From positions 682,001-746,000 of the forward strand of contig CAJQUW010007530.1 in NCBI GenBank assembly GCA_907163375.1: a stretch of 64,000 bases of DNA, read 5' to 3'. Shown one piece after another: positions 22,947-35,680 of this stretch (position 1 is the first letter of the stretch; every line of letters starts with the position of its first letter). The notes below the pieces were generated by a model that ran no database searches, had not been told where the DNA came from, and saw only the letters and a list, made by a program, of their open reading frames with translations. Made by a program: the position numbers and the translations under genes. This DNA is from Prostheceraeus crozeri. Taxonomy: Eukaryota > Platyhelminthes > Polycladida > Euryleptidae.

Positions 22947-25900
22947 ATCATTTTATATCATCTTATTTTTTTGCTGAAATATACGGAGGCCTACACCGTA
23001 ATTAGATCTAGTCATACGAATTTTTCGATTTACATTACTACCATGATATTTTTACTGCTCTTAGCAATGAAATTAAAATTAGATTGCATGCAGCATCGAA
23101 ATATTCCAAATAATGAAAGACCAAAGAAAGCAGTTTAGTCATACAAAGATTCTTGTTTATCAAAACCTAGATAGGGCCTATGGCCTATACAGTGGACATC
23201 ACAAGTTTTGATTTAAACTATATACACTCGAATTACAAATATGCCTACAATATTGTTGGAAATGAACTGTAGGCCGAATTTAAATGCTATGGTATTCACA
23301 CTTTGTTATTTCTATGATGTTACATGACTTAGATGTTTGATGTGTTTATGCTTGTAGGCGGAATGCTATGTTATCTTTTCTGCTGTCACATGCGTGTATC
23401 TACGGTCAAAATCAAATTTTGAAATTTGTACGATTTCATGCATGCTGTAGGCCAGAGTATATGGAAATTAGTACACAACGCAATGTATTGATAATCTGGA
23501 AGTTTTTATTCGACTCACTATTTTCAATAAATATTCAGTTGGTTAGGCCAACAGAATCTAAAATTCGAAAAAAGTCTAAAAATATTTAGATTACAGTCAA
23601 TACTTCAAAAACATCAAGACAGTGTTATCATTGAGTTCAGTGTTCAATCATTGTCAATCCGTGCGTAGACAGATTGACTGACAGACAAGAGCCTGTTGCC
23701 TTTCGCTACATGAATCAACCAGTGGGGAAGGACATCGGTAAAACAAACGAAAGAGACTACATTTGCTTCAATATAAAATGCGAAGAATCTATGATTAGAA
23801 AACATAATTGAAACAAAAATTTTTGATGTCATTTTTCAAAAATAAAATGATATCATTTTTCCTCAGAATAAAATGCATAATGACCACATAATGACGATTC
23901 ATCAGTGAATGAAGTCAGCTTCCTAGTTGAGTACTTTGAACGCAATTCATTCGCATGAATTCAGATATTGTAATCAGTTTTTTGGATTTTTGGGTGCATG
24001 ATACACCTGAATTTTTCGATGTTGCACTTGAAAATTACGTGACTAGGTGTATGATGCATCTAGAGGTAAAGAAGTAAAATCGTTTTCAAATTAACCGCAC
24101 ATACATAAGAAACGAGGCTGAACATGATTTCAAAGCCCGTGCTTTCAAAATTGTTTCTAAAAATCAGCCTTTTGAACATGAGCTCTATACTCTGCTCTAA
24201 CCATGGTTGGGAAACCTTGCTTTAAACATGGTTTTTAGAATCGTGGCCTTAAGCATGTTTTTAAAGTGTTTTAAAACAGGCTTTTAGATATGCAATGTTT
24301 TTAAACTACAACTGATTAGTGATGAGTGTAATTAATCGTTTCCTTGTTGCCTTATTCACTGGGAGAGCAGATTACGACAGGTGAACCAGAAATCCCGTTG
24401 TCTATCCATCATGTGCTAGAGAGACGAATGCGAAGATTTAGAATGCTTTCAAGAAATTGAGCCCCTGTCAGCAATCAGAAGTAGTATGATATAAAAATAC
24501 GACTTGGTATACTTGCGAATCACACATCAAAACAGCCTTTGAGGTAAACGATAGATTTAATATTTGAATCAATTGAAAAGAAGTGGCGCAAAATAAGATA
24601 AGCAAATAACATTCGGTACAAAACCTAAAAAATAAAGTACTTGATGTTCACCTTTGTTTTAAGACACTGCAAAACATATTTTTATTAATCCTAATCAGGA
24701 CTTTAATTCATTATTTACATGGATGAGTATCTCTTGTCTGAAATAACGTAGAAAAACTAGTCACGGCAACGCAATAGAAATAGAAAATTTTTTATTGAAT
24801 ATTGCTTTGTTCTGCTCATTTGCTTCATTCGGTGTTTCATACACCTATAGAAAATTCCTCAAGAAACCCTTGATAAAATGTCTGGATTGTAGTCATAGAT
24901 TATCTTTATCGAGTTGAATTTATCAGCTGCTGATAGTAGGCATGAATCACAAACGTCGGCTCCTAAGGAAATCGACATTATAACACCATGGATTTTTAGG
25001 GCAACAGTGTAGGACATTTGAGAGCGCTTATGTCCTGCATTATTGCCCGAAAAATGTGTCAATAATATAATAATTATTATTAATAAGAATTCATATAGAC
25101 TAGTCATTGATGTAAAAAAACGGGCAGCAATGCTATGAATGCACATTCAGATGTACGCCAAATGAGATTTCTAAAATATCTTTCACATGCATCGATGCAG
25201 ACATCATCATTACTAGAAGCATTCATGCTCTCTTTATTCACATTTTTCGTAGCTAAATTACGCACGGTGTGAGGTAACTGCTCCGAGTTGAACAGATGAT
25301 CTCTCCTTGACCATTGAGTTTCCATGTGCGGTGAATGCTCGTGACTGTGCTAGTGTGCACCTGTAACTCCTCCGTAGGGTGTGTCCGTTGGCTGAAGTCG
25401 AAAGTCGAAAAATGAAACAGAGGTCAGAGGGTTGAACTTTGTGCTAATAATTTGTGACTGATTTATTAAAAAATTTATATGAGTGTATAAATGTCTCCAA
25501 TTTATTGATTCAGTCACTGATAAATCGCAGTGATTTATTTAACCAATTCAATACCTACCCGATCGAGATTGTTTGTATTGGAGCATGGGAACATATCATT
25601 CCGCGTCTCAGTGGCTTAAATTTAACTAAGAGTAGCAATAGCCCGGCTGGAAAAAACTTGTTGCCCTGCTTACCTCTCAAACATCACAGCTTCAAGAGTG
25701 GAAATGTCACCTCTGCTGTTTAGCCCGATACTTGAAGCGAAATCGTTGCTAATCAAGAATAATGGACTTTTCTGTGCATCAAGTGATATGAAGCTATATC
25801 ACAGCTACTCCCCTGCCGTAGCCTTGGACAGTGATCCCGTCATTGCTTGTCCGTTGCAATACTCTTAGTCCATGACATCTACGGACTCGACTGCGTGACT

Positions 25901-26050
25901 AAATCGAAAGTCATCCATTTACTTTTTAAATTTTCAGTTTATGGCCATTAACAGGAGGGTATTTCTCAAAGACATAGTTGTAGAATAACGTTAGATTTCA
26001 CTCCATTGTATTTATTGATGAAAATGAAAGAAAATAATCTAAATCGCTAG
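22947..26050. other. No gene seen
   Basis: Holds an imperfect inverted repeat at 23995-24058 (arms TGCATGATACACCT and AGGTGTATGATGCA) and a patch of degenerate AACATGGTTTTTA-like words at about 24180-24300. No coding signal. Confidence 0.45.
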
Positions 26051-26482
26051 AATACGGCCTGCGCTTCGTGCCAACGACACTTGAAGGCCAATTTAGAACT
26101 GGCAGTATGATGCAGCGCGTTGAATATATAGCAAAAATATAGCAGAACTCCGTTTCATTGCTATATATTTAACGCACTGCATCATAATGCCAGTTCTGAA
26201 TTAGTCCAAAATATAAGTCATCGAGTAAGAGTATTGTTTGAAAAAGATCCGAAGATATGCTTAACTTAATCGTATGTATATTACAATATTACAGTCACAA
26301 ATTTCCGACCGAAAAATCTAATCTTACCTGATGAAGGCTTCGGCCGAAAATTTGTGACTGATGTTGTAATATAGATACAAGTATATTGTTCGAGTCAAGC
26401 ATATCTTCGGATTTTCTTTCTTTTTCAAACAGTTTTGAATTAGCCCTTGAAGTGTCAGTGGTACGAAGCGTCGGCCCGTTTT
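26051..26482. mobile_element. Nested fold-back element
   Basis: The outer arms CGCTTCGTGCCAACGACACT (from 26061) and AGTGTCAGTGGTACGAAGCG (to 26470) pair with few mismatches. Two further hairpins lie inside. One has arms GGCAGTATGATGCAG and CTGCATCATAATGCC (26101-26193). The other runs from about 26232 to 26428, with arms including GAAGATATGCTT, TATTACAATATTACAGTCAC and their complements. No coding capacity. The layout suggests one inverted-repeat unit inserted next to or into another of the same type. Confidence 0.7.
26291..26361 (+). ncRNA. Hammerhead-ribozyme-like core
   Basis: CTGATGA is followed by AGGC TTCG GCC and GAAA, which is the hammerhead catalytic core with a closed stem II. The GAAA box is followed by ATTTGTGACTG, complementary to CAGTCACAAAT upstream, giving an 11-bp stem III. 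The weak point is stem I: the bases flanking the predicted cleavage site do not pair well. The same bases also form part of the fold-back hairpin, so this may be a decayed ribozyme or a look-alike. Confidence 0.35.
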
Positions 26483-27125
26483 CTACCGATTTTTAAATTA
26501 TTTTACTTTAATTTAGTCAATAAACATAAAGGAGTGAAACCTAACGCTGTTAAACAACTGTCTTTACTAAATTTTGATGCGGAGAACGCGATGCACATGT
26601 TCAAACGGCTATCTGTTAAATTAATTGTTCAATACATCATATTATATTAGTTAATTATGTTCTCGAATTGGGTTGATTTTATGGATATTAAAGCAATTAG
26701 ATGAAATAATACGACACTTCCGGATTTTTTTTAAACTTTGTTCTGCCTACGGTGCAGAACACAGTTCTTCGAGGAGACAAGGTTGGATGTGAGAATAAAT
26801 TATTAGAAATGTATTAGGAAGATCTAAAGATACTTACGTTTTAATAGAAAACTTACGCTAATGGAGATCCTGTGCGTTGATATCGCCCACCTGAAAATTT
26901 GATCGACGAAATTTGTAAATAAATAATTTAATAAATTGCAACTAATAATAGGAAATCATGAAAAAATCAACAAATAGCATTCGCAAGAAATCATAAATGA
27001 ATAAAACCTAGGTTTGAATAAACGATGCCTACGCGACTTAAAGCAGTCGCAGAATTTCACATCAAAATAATTGGATATAAAAACAAAAAAATGGTATCAA
27101 AATTGTTCCTCTCAATATCATCAAT
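26483..27125. other. 3' flank of the HAD gene; no other gene seen
   Basis: Read on the minus strand this is the region after the HAD stop. An ATTAAA-type poly(A) signal candidate lies at about 26927-26932, some 195 bases past the stop. Nothing else recognised. Confidence 0.4.
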
Positions 27126-28781
27126 TCAAGTTTTGTTCATTTTCAATAAGTTAGAGAGATATGTCAAGTTTGGAAGTAAAACATCGGCGCAATGAATCAA
27201 AGCCTCAGCATGACACACTCCAGACAGCACTGCTACTTTAGCCCCAACTCCAGCTGCTTTTGCACTGAGAATGTCATTTCGCGAATCATTAACTATCATG
27301 GTATTTTGCAAAGGAACATTGAGGCGCTCTGTTATCAGACGAATGGCATATGGCACAGTTTGTTGAACATATGGTAGGTCATCATTAGTAAGAACAATGT
27401 CAAACAAGTCCTTGACGTCCAATTGCTCAAGAAAGTTTTCCGTTGAGGCCCGTACATCAGTTGTGAGCAGCGCAATCTTTCTGTCTCTGTCCGCGCGCAA
27501 ATCGTGAAGAGCCTCAACAACTCCTTCAATTGGCTCCTCAGAAAAGTCGGACCCGTCTTCCCAAATTTCACTCATCGCATTATCTAGATCTTTTGTCGGG
27601 ACGCCTTTCATGAGTAGAAGTTGTCTTAATAACTGTTTTATCTCGAGGATCGGCGTGTCCGTTAACATGGAACCATATATGTAATACGACGAACGATCGA
27701 GTCCAACGACATCATAAAATGCCGTCTCAGCATCTTCTCCGATATATTTTTTCATTCTTGAACCGATGGATAATGCCCAAAATAACCATTTCTTCTGCAT
27801 GTTTGACAACGTCCCATCTTTGTTCATAATAATAAGATCCCAATTTTTCTCCGCGATTTGATTTGCTTCGGGAGTAATATTTATCGACCTACTGGGTAAG
27901 ACAAGGGGCAAGATGTCCTCGATGGTCTCCACGATGTGATTCGCACCTGCTGTCTGGAGTTCCTCCGTTTTACCGATGCCACTTAGAACGCCGATGCCCA
28001 TAGATAATTTTGAGTTCAATGCAAATTCCATGTCAGTAATAGTGTCTCCTACCATCACAGTCTGCTTCGGATGAACTTTCAACTGATCACAAATCATCAA
28101 TGCGTTATGAGGAAGCGGTTTTGGTAGTCCGGTAGGATCATCTCCACAAACAACTTTGTCAACTAAATTAATAACATCCAACTCTATCAGCGATCGTATC
28201 GTACTTTCGCGATTGTCGGACGTACAAACAGCTGTCTTAATTCCATATCCACGTAAAGTTGAAAAGAGTAATCGTAAGTCACGAAGTTGACGGAGATTAC
28301 TGAGCTCGCTAGAAGCTTCAAATGCTAAACTCTCAGATACAATGTTACTCGCAGCCTCAAAAGAGAATCCTTCACTAGTGAGAAGTTCTGTCAGGGCCTC
28401 ATGAATTTGTGAGCTAGTCCCCTCAGCGAATACACCGGATTCAATATTCCGAGTCTTGTTACAAACTCCTAACACATTAAATGCCTTTCGTTCAATGTCT
28501 TTGATTCCTGAGGTAGTTGATAAACGTGAAATGAGAGTCATAAGAAATGGTCGCCAAAATGAATTAAAACAGATAAGTGTCCCATCCTTGTCGAAAATCA
28601 CCAATTTCGTACGTCCATCCGGGTCAGCGGCTATATGATCGTGGACTTCAATGCATGATGCGTCGGTTTGATTCCTCCGTTTGGATATATCTGAAGTCAC
28701 CGTTGAGAAGTAATGTCGTGTGCCTCTCACTGTCTGACACAAGAAAGAGCTGAACGTCGATATTCTGCTGCTTATTAGCAT
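27126..28781 (-). CDS. Tandem HAD-superfamily hydrolase with a degenerate second domain, possibly mitochondrial
   Basis: Intronless frame of 551 codons. Residues 1-40 are rich in Ser, Arg and Thr and lack acids until Asp31, like a mitochondrial leader. The first HAD unit (about 58-295) has all four motifs: FDKDGTL with nucleophile Asp64 and acid/base Asp66, Thr187, Lys221 in GLPKP, and GDTITD with Asp246 and Asp250. It resembles phosphoglycolate-phosphatase-type enzymes that clean up small phosphate esters; the substrate is unknown. The second unit (about 313-545) keeps the fold (NKDGTL, LLTTD with Thr440, VNDSRND) but has Asn320 for the nucleophile and no Lys at the QQTVP site, so it should be inactive. 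An intronless copy may be a retrogene; the open frame argues it is still used. Start chosen at the first Met because it precedes the leader. Confidence 0.85.
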   Translation of the reverse strand: MLISSRISTFSSFLCQTVRGTRHYFSTVTSDISKRRNQTDASCIEVHDHIAADPDGRTKLVIFDKDGTLICFNSFWRPFLMTLISRLSTTSGIKDIERKAFNVLGVCNKTRNIESGVFAEGTSSQIHEALTELLTSEGFSFEAASNIVSESLAFEASSELSNLRQLRDLRLLFSTLRGYGIKTAVCTSDNRESTIRSLIELDVINLVDKVVCGDDPTGLPKPLPHNALMICDQLKVHPKQTVMVGDTITDMEFALNSKLSMGIGVLSGIGKTEELQTAGANHIVETIEDILPLVLPSRSINITPEANQIAEKNWDLIIMNKDGTLSNMQKKWLFWALSIGSRMKKYIGEDAETAFYDVVGLDRSSYYIYGSMLTDTPILEIKQLLRQLLLMKGVPTKDLDNAMSEIWEDGSDFSEEPIEGVVEALHDLRADRDRKIALLTTDVRASTENFLEQLDVKDLFDIVLTNDDLPYVQQTVPYAIRLITERLNVPLQNTMIVNDSRNDILSAKAAGVGAKVAVLSGVCHAEALIHCADVLLPNLTYLSNLLKMNKT

Positions 28782-30910
28782 TGCACGAGAATTGAGAAGC
28801 GCGATTCCTCTTCGCAGTCAACGCTGTAACGCTGCTGAACTATTGTAACCGTCAGCGCAGATCAAAGATATTTAGAGAAGTAACTAGGACAATGTTATTG
28901 TATTGCCTGTGATCAATCAGCTGATGTGATAGGTAGAGAATTGAGGCACTAAATGCAGTTGGACGAATGTGATCAGATGACACATATGAAAGCGTGTTCA
29001 TTTAGTTTTCATGCAGTATATCGACGCATTAAATCTGATAATTCTCTCTCAGCTTCAATAGATAATAGGTGAACTTTTTTTCCCTCGTTTGACAAGTGCA
29101 TGTCGTCGTCAGCCGTTCAACCAATCAGATAATGGGAATTCCAAATACTTAATATTTCATGAATGAGGCATAAAGGCTGGAATTCTTAAAGCCTTTAAAG
29201 TCTTCTGAAGCCCCGTCACGTCTGCCGCTGAGATCTTTTGATACTGTAAGCATAGTTGTGCCAGAAAACCCTAGATATCAGCTCTACGTTATTATACTGC
29301 TGATCATGCAGGTCGATTAGATCACTCTGTGTATTTTTTAGAGATTGAAAATAACACAGGACACTCTGTGTATATCTGTGTTGTCTTTATTGAGCTTTCA
29401 GCTATCTACGTTATGCATCCGTTTAGACACTACTGATGCAGATTAGAGTACATGTAATTAATGATCACTGTCAGAAACAAGACCGCTGCTATTACTGGCG
29501 ATTTTACGTATGAAGAGAAAAAATGATTTTCATATGTGTATTTTATGTTCCTTTTATACAATCTGATTACAGAAATTGAATTTCCTACTCAATTTAAAAC
29601 TTAATGGATATTTTGCGTTATAGTTTGAGTTTGAATCTACCTTAGTGTTTCTCAATTTTCGCCTTGTGGATCAAAAAGTAACCCCCAGGCTTTCGAAAGT
29701 GTTATCGACAAGAAAGGTAAAGCTGAAAATGTTATTGGATTTGGACATTATGTGATGATCCTAAAAAACATCACTGAGAACAAGGGAGTCAATACAGCTC
29801 TAAAATATGCAGTTTCCTGAAAAATTTTTAATACTTCAAGTTGCACTATGTAATAAATATGGTTTTATTTGTAAATAAATATGGCCAGAATTCATTTTGA
29901 GAAAATGAAAAACTAATACTTTGCACAATGCATTCTTCCACTCCTATTGGAGTGCAAATATTGGACTGAATTTGCAATAAGAATTCTAAAAATCATTTAC
30001 TTAAATACAGAAATCATGCTAAATCTGAGAACAAATTTGAGAACATGCAAACATATCATCTGCACGACTTAGAAATGTTAAAGAATAACCATCGAGAAAT
30101 TAACCAGAATATTAGAAGAAACAGATGAGAGGATTAAAACTACCAAGGTAAACGGTGGACGTAAAATTCTATTGCGAACTCAGGTCGGGATTCTCACGTA
30201 AATTGACGGACTTATTTCATTCTGCAAACGATGGTGCATTGATACTAAATTCACCACTTGCAGATTCTGCACATGAATATGAGTGGACGAAATGCATTGT
30301 GCCAAACATGCAACTCTGACGCTCTTTAATAATAAAGGACTAGAGCCGATATGCACATTGAAGCAATGATGCGTTGTGGACGTGCATTGTTATGACAACG
30401 ATACCTTAACAATGTTGGCTTTCAGTGATGACAATGGTCAGTTATTGGTTCCTTGTCAGCTTACTTTATAAAGATTCACGGTTATCAAATCAAATGTACA
30501 GTATAATCATTCATATATTTATCCATTCATTCATGTTTATTAAATATAAAGTCATTTTTATATCAAAGGACATTCAATATAATATATTGCTATCCGACAG
30601 CAACTTGAACAAGAATTGTCACAGTAATTTGATTCTTTTAAGATCCAGCAACGTTTGAGTTTGATCGTTGCCAGACTGAGCAGCTGAAATAAATTTCTTG
30701 ATATGTGAAGAGTCCTTGGATAATTTCTTAAATATCATAAATTAGGAACCCAGTTACCCAAGTATTTGTAAAATGTTTTCTTGCTGTAAACCTTCATATA
30801 TTTCGACCAGATCTTTGGTCATCGTCAGAAGGAGGGATTTTGTAGGGAGAAAATATTTAAACTTCATGCATGGGAGCAGCATGGAGATTTGAAAAAATGA
30901 TATCCTAGTA
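28782..30910. other. 5' flank of the HAD gene and gene-free stretch
   Basis: The first 90 bases are more GC-rich and probably hold the HAD 5' leader. No TATA-type promoter stands out and nothing further is recognised. Confidence 0.4.
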
Positions 30911-31350
30911 ACGGGATGAGCCCAAACTTCTCGCAGAGAGAACAACCATGTTCGTCGATCGATTTCGAGTCTATTTATAACCCGAAAAAGTTAAAATGAT
31001 CTGTCTATACAAATGATGGAAATCGTAGAGCTCGAAAGAAAGGAAGGAACTATCATAGCGGGCCTCTATGATCTCTGTTCTGTGTTGTCGATCAAATCAA
31101 AGAGGAAGGGGCCTGTGCGGTTCTTGTTTCGCGTAGCCGACTTTATCTTTGATTTTATCGACAACACAGAACAGAGAGCATAGAAGGCCACTATGAGAGT
31201 TCCTTCCTTTCCTTCGATCTCCATCATTTGTATAGACATATCATACTTCATTTAAATTTCAGAATTTTAATTTTTTCGGGTTTTAAATAAACTCGAAATC
31301 GATTGACGAACATGGTCGTTCTCTCTGCGAGAAGTTTGGGCTCATCCTGT
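30911..31350. mobile_element. Fold-back element of about 440 bp
   Basis: The left arm starts ACGGGATGAGCCCAAACTTC and the right arm ends GAAGTTTGGGCTCATCCTGT. Pairing continues through CTCGCAGAGAGAAC, CATGTTCGTC, TATACAAATGATGGA, GAAAGGAAGGAACT and TCTGTTCTGTGTTGTCGAT, so each arm is about 185 bp and the loop only about 45 bp (31098-31142). No coding capacity. The small loop and long arms fit a palindromic or fold-back transposon derivative. Confidence 0.8.
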
Positions 31351-33589
31351 CAAAAAAAGAAAAAATTATTGCCATCCTGTTAAAAAAGGAAGTTATTTAA
31401 GACCTACCACCAGAAACTTGGCTGTCCCAAAATTTTATATATTTCATCAGATGTCGATCCAAGGCATATTTTCACAATTTTGAAATTCGGCATTAGGCAA
31501 CTTCAGGTCATACTTGCTTGATTTACTAGTGTACATATTTCACTCAAAATTCAATGCTTCATGCGGTTCCTGTCAAAACAGGTTTGATAAAAAACTGGGC
31601 CATATTATTGTTGATTGGAAAATGCTGGTCCCAAAACATTTAAGGATAGCCATTCGTCAATTTCATTCTACAAAACTATGCTGACACAAGTTCTGTAATT
31701 GATGCTCTGTATTGACATTGAATTTATTAATTGCAGTTAATTCATAAAATTCAAATATTTCAGTTGCTCATCACAGAAGTTATTCGTTGCTGTTCATTCT
31801 TTTCGTAGTCATAGTTTCCTTTTTCTAGGCATTGCCTTTACATGTTGTATGTAAATGTCATCAATTTGCAGTTGGTTTCAATGACTGCCACGATAACTGA
31901 GCGATTCCACCTTCACAGATTAAGATGACACGCTACAGAAAGGAATTTGTTTCATTGAAAGTCAGCACTTAAAATAGCTATTTTCTTGAGAGAGGAAACA
32001 TAAATTTTTCCTTTCGCAGCTATGGTGTACACCACGAGCGCAGCGAGGGATGGACAGATAGCTAAGGGAGGAAGCGTTTATTTCCTCTAGAAAGAATGTA
32101 GCTTTTCATTTCACAATGCCCGAGCACTTCTATCCTTGAATATAGCGGAGATTGGCAGGCATGAACTGGTTCTGGCTGGGGCACCGCGATACTTTGACTC
32201 TTCATTTCTTTTAGTTCTCTTTTATATTTTCTGTATCACATGGTTTTAGGTATACCATATGTTATATAAGGATTTATTTCTAGAAAAAAGATAATTCCGT
32301 GAGTTTTCATAAAATCTGGATAAAAATGTGGCTTCTTTTCATTTTGTGATTTATAGATGTCTATTGTTCATTATAAAATTGATGGTTGCATCGCGAAATC
32401 TAAGAATGACGTAAGTCTATATGGATATCTTGGTAGTCTCTGGCTAATCACAATTTGTTTATTAACTTCTATGATTTGTCCTTTATAGGAGTTTACATAG
32501 AAGAAAAGTTAGCTTTCTCATCCCGTGGAACTGAAAAGTTGATTTTTCCACCCAGCAGTTTGCATAAGAGAGATATCTTTTCATTCCCACACAAAATGAA
32601 AATCAAATTATGCTAACTATGCCATCCATTATCTTATCATCTGTGCTAGATAAAACATAAATAATGATATGCTAGTGATAAAGATATACTAACAATCCGA
32701 CCTCTTTTGTTGAGTATGTTTCTCAGAATATCCAGCAAGAGTAGATCAACTCTACTCTTTTGAGAGTGCCTAGAATTCTCTATTATGAGTATGCTTTCTC
32801 AAAATCGATTCGCAAAATGATATTATTTTTGCGATGATCTACATGGCAGTAACCCCAGTGTGAGTCTTAGACATTTCTTACGCGATTGGATAATGAACAA
32901 TGCTAAATAGCTACTTTTGGTAAACCCTTTTTAGGCAAAATTATTAATGAAGTAGACTGCCGAAAAATCCACTCCTATTGATTGGTCATTTGTCGAAAAA
33001 AGTGCAAAAAGAACAGGACAAGAGTCTACCATCACTGGTTCAATCGCTTCAATGTGAGCTCTAAGAATCTTCGCGCACACTTCATGCACTCACCTTCACT
33101 TGGAGAAACGGATTTATTAAAAGTTCCTATTATTTCCTTAATGAAGTTCAATGTTTGATGAACAAACTTCTCGTTTCGAAATTATCATTGTATGAAGCAT
33201 AGTGTATGCCATATTTATGTTTAATCTGGTGATTAGTGGTTCATTTTGGCTCAGAACAATGATGAGAGTTTCTCTTTCTGTTTAGTAGGTACACGGATTT
33301 AATCGAATGTTGTTATGTTTCAGCTGAAATTGACCTCTCCAGCAGTTCATGTGATGGCGCTTTGATTCATTGATAAGAATCATCAATTTTTTTTCTTTGG
33401 TCATTGGTAAATTGACTGAACCTTGCACTTTGAACATTCTTATTACATTGTGCATTCTGAGGTCACATACGCACTAATTTCGTGCATGTACGTGAATGCA
33501 CTCGAATTTTAAAGTTTCTTATTTCAAAAAAAATTATCGAGCTTATCTGAAATTTAGAACTGACAACACTTTTTACAGAGAAGTGTTGT
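31351..33589. other. No gene seen
   Basis: AT-rich; no domains, RNA genes or terminal repeats recognised. Confidence 0.45.
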
Positions 33590-33597
33590 GTTTTGAA

Positions 33598-34276
33598 GAG
33601 GGATGCTTTTGATAGGACTCCGACTCAGGGTGGCAAGTATATATAGCCTAGTTTTTTTTGAAAAAAAACTAGTAACCTACATCATAGATCATTATAGGCC
33701 TACCTGAATCTATTTTTAGTGATCATTGCTGCATCAATTTTCAATAATTTTCGATGAAAGTTGATCAAATGTCGCTTTAAGTTGAATGCATACGACGGCT
33801 CCTCCCATCTTGTTGATGTGTACTTCACACGGTTTTTCTCCGGTCTTTACCACGCAGGAAAGTCCCCATCCTTCTCCAAGAATTATGAGTACCTACACTT
33901 TCGATTTCAATGTGCGCTTTGTAGGAGCCATCACACACGATTAACGTGAGGTAATGTTCTCAAACAAACAAGCACTTCATTTTTGTCTGTGACGTGACCT
34001 TTGGTGCGTTGGTGTGATCGAGGCTAGGAAGGCTTGTCTTCTCAACTAAATCGACGAGTGAATAAACAATCTTTTTTTTCACTTTCACGGTTCATTCCCT
34101 CAACTATTACAAGCTTTGCATGCAGCAGTGTCTCTGTACTTTTGTTTGATGGAGAAAGTTGACATCAAGACAGTGGCAGCAATGCACGAGAATAAATAAT
34201 TTGTTTGTATTGTATTTCGGGTCTAGTTATAGGCCGGAGTCCTATCATTTGATAGGACTCCGACTCCGCATCCCTG
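33598..34276. mobile_element. hAT-type MITE, copy 1, with 8-bp target duplication
   Basis: Ends are GAGGGATGC and GCATCCCTG, flanked on both sides by GTTTTGAA (33590-33597 and 34277-34284). The subterminal word TGATAGGACTCC occurs near both ends, in both orientations at the right end. It is collinear with 48903-49595 over its whole length. An 8-bp duplication with a CAGGG-type end is the hAT signature. No transposase. Confidence 0.85.
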
Positions 34277-34879
34277 GTTTTGAAGGTAGTTGAATTTGTG
34301 AATTCAAATATTTGCGCTGTATTTCATTTCGTCACTATTCTGGTCCATCAATATTGAAGTTGTTAGAGATTACTAACTGCTCCGTTGCGATGAACTTTAG
34401 CTTGCAAAAACAGTCTGTTGCATGGAATTTCTTAGTTCTTCTCACATATGCTAAAAATGGCAGATATTCCGTAAAATTGATCGCATAGTTTTGCTTATGT
34501 GTAGTATACTCATCCTGCACGCCACCAAAAATGCACTGTACACACAGAAGCTAGTCATGTGGAATATGTGAAGCTGTACAAACCAAATTCATGATTTTTT
34601 AATGGAAATTAGAAAGCATTTTAAACCTCTTCTTTAACTGAAATTGCAAATCAATGCTTCACTTTGTCGGAGCAGCAAAATCATCTGAGGACCGGTATAA
34701 TTCTGAAATATGAAAATGAAAGACAAAATTCTTATTTTTATATATAACTACTGATTTGAATAAAATTGACTCCAGGATGAGCCAGTTAAATAGAAACTAA
34801 AAGACTCTCGTCTAGAATCTGAGTCGATCTGATTTGGCCTGTTCACACACCAATAGTCTAATGAATGTAAAGCTTTATA

Positions 34880-35050
34880 GGCGGTTTAGTTAGCACAGTT
34901 GGTTAAGGGCCCGTCATCGGTGTGGAAATGTGGAAAGTGTAGGGTTCGAGTCTGTCTGTCTCGGGGAGTACCACTCATCAAAAGCTAGTAACCCTTACCT
35001 GATGAGAGTTACTACTCCATCCCCCGATGCATTTGTTCTATGATTGGGGT
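34880..35050 (+). repeat. tRNA-derived SINE
   Basis: GCGGTTTAGTTAGCACAGTT and GGTTAAGGGC form an A-box region, and GGGTTCGAGTC at 34942-34952 is a B box. The body continues with CTCGGGGAGTACCACTCATC and ends around 35050. Flanking direct repeats were not found. Confidence 0.55.
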
Positions 35051-35680
35051 TGGGATGAGTAAGAAAAATGCGATGACTTTTTATCTAATCCGATTTTCAG
35101 TTTTTTCAATGATTAAAGACCGCTACATTGTATAACCGGCCTGACGTAGAAATTTAGCGAATTATGATATTCACCAGATCCATTCTTATTTTACAGATGA
35201 GCCTCATTTAATGAAAGCGAATCAACATTGGACCGTTGAACGGGCATTGTCCATTGGAATGCTTCCTTTATACCCTGCAGCTTTAATCATCGACAACGAA
35301 GTCATGAACTGGGCCGTCATAATCGCTGTTACTTTGCACGGATACTGGTGAGTCCATTTCCTTGTTTAAATGATCAATCAAGCCTTTCTCATGTGAGAGA
35401 TGAGGTGAAAATGCCTTGGTTAGCCACGATGTTCGTGTTCGGGAGGAACCAAAAGATGCGCTCTTCTATTAAATTTGCATACGATCTATTTCAACCTGTA
35501 CATACAGGGCATCTTCAGGCAAGTGCGCAATTGCGTGCATAGCAGGGTTATAGTTCTATAAAAGTTGAGCAAATAGGATAGAGGACAGAAGGATATAAAC
35601 ATGGAACATAGAAATTATTGATGCACCGATACATCGACCGCGACAACTTTTCCAGCATGTCGGATATCGGCCGATATCAC

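Noticed and set aside
33761-33949. Frame shared by both hAT MITE copies (AGKSPSFSK)
   Set aside because: It is out of register between copies beyond a short core, and no known hAT domain is present; it reflects shared DNA, not a protein.
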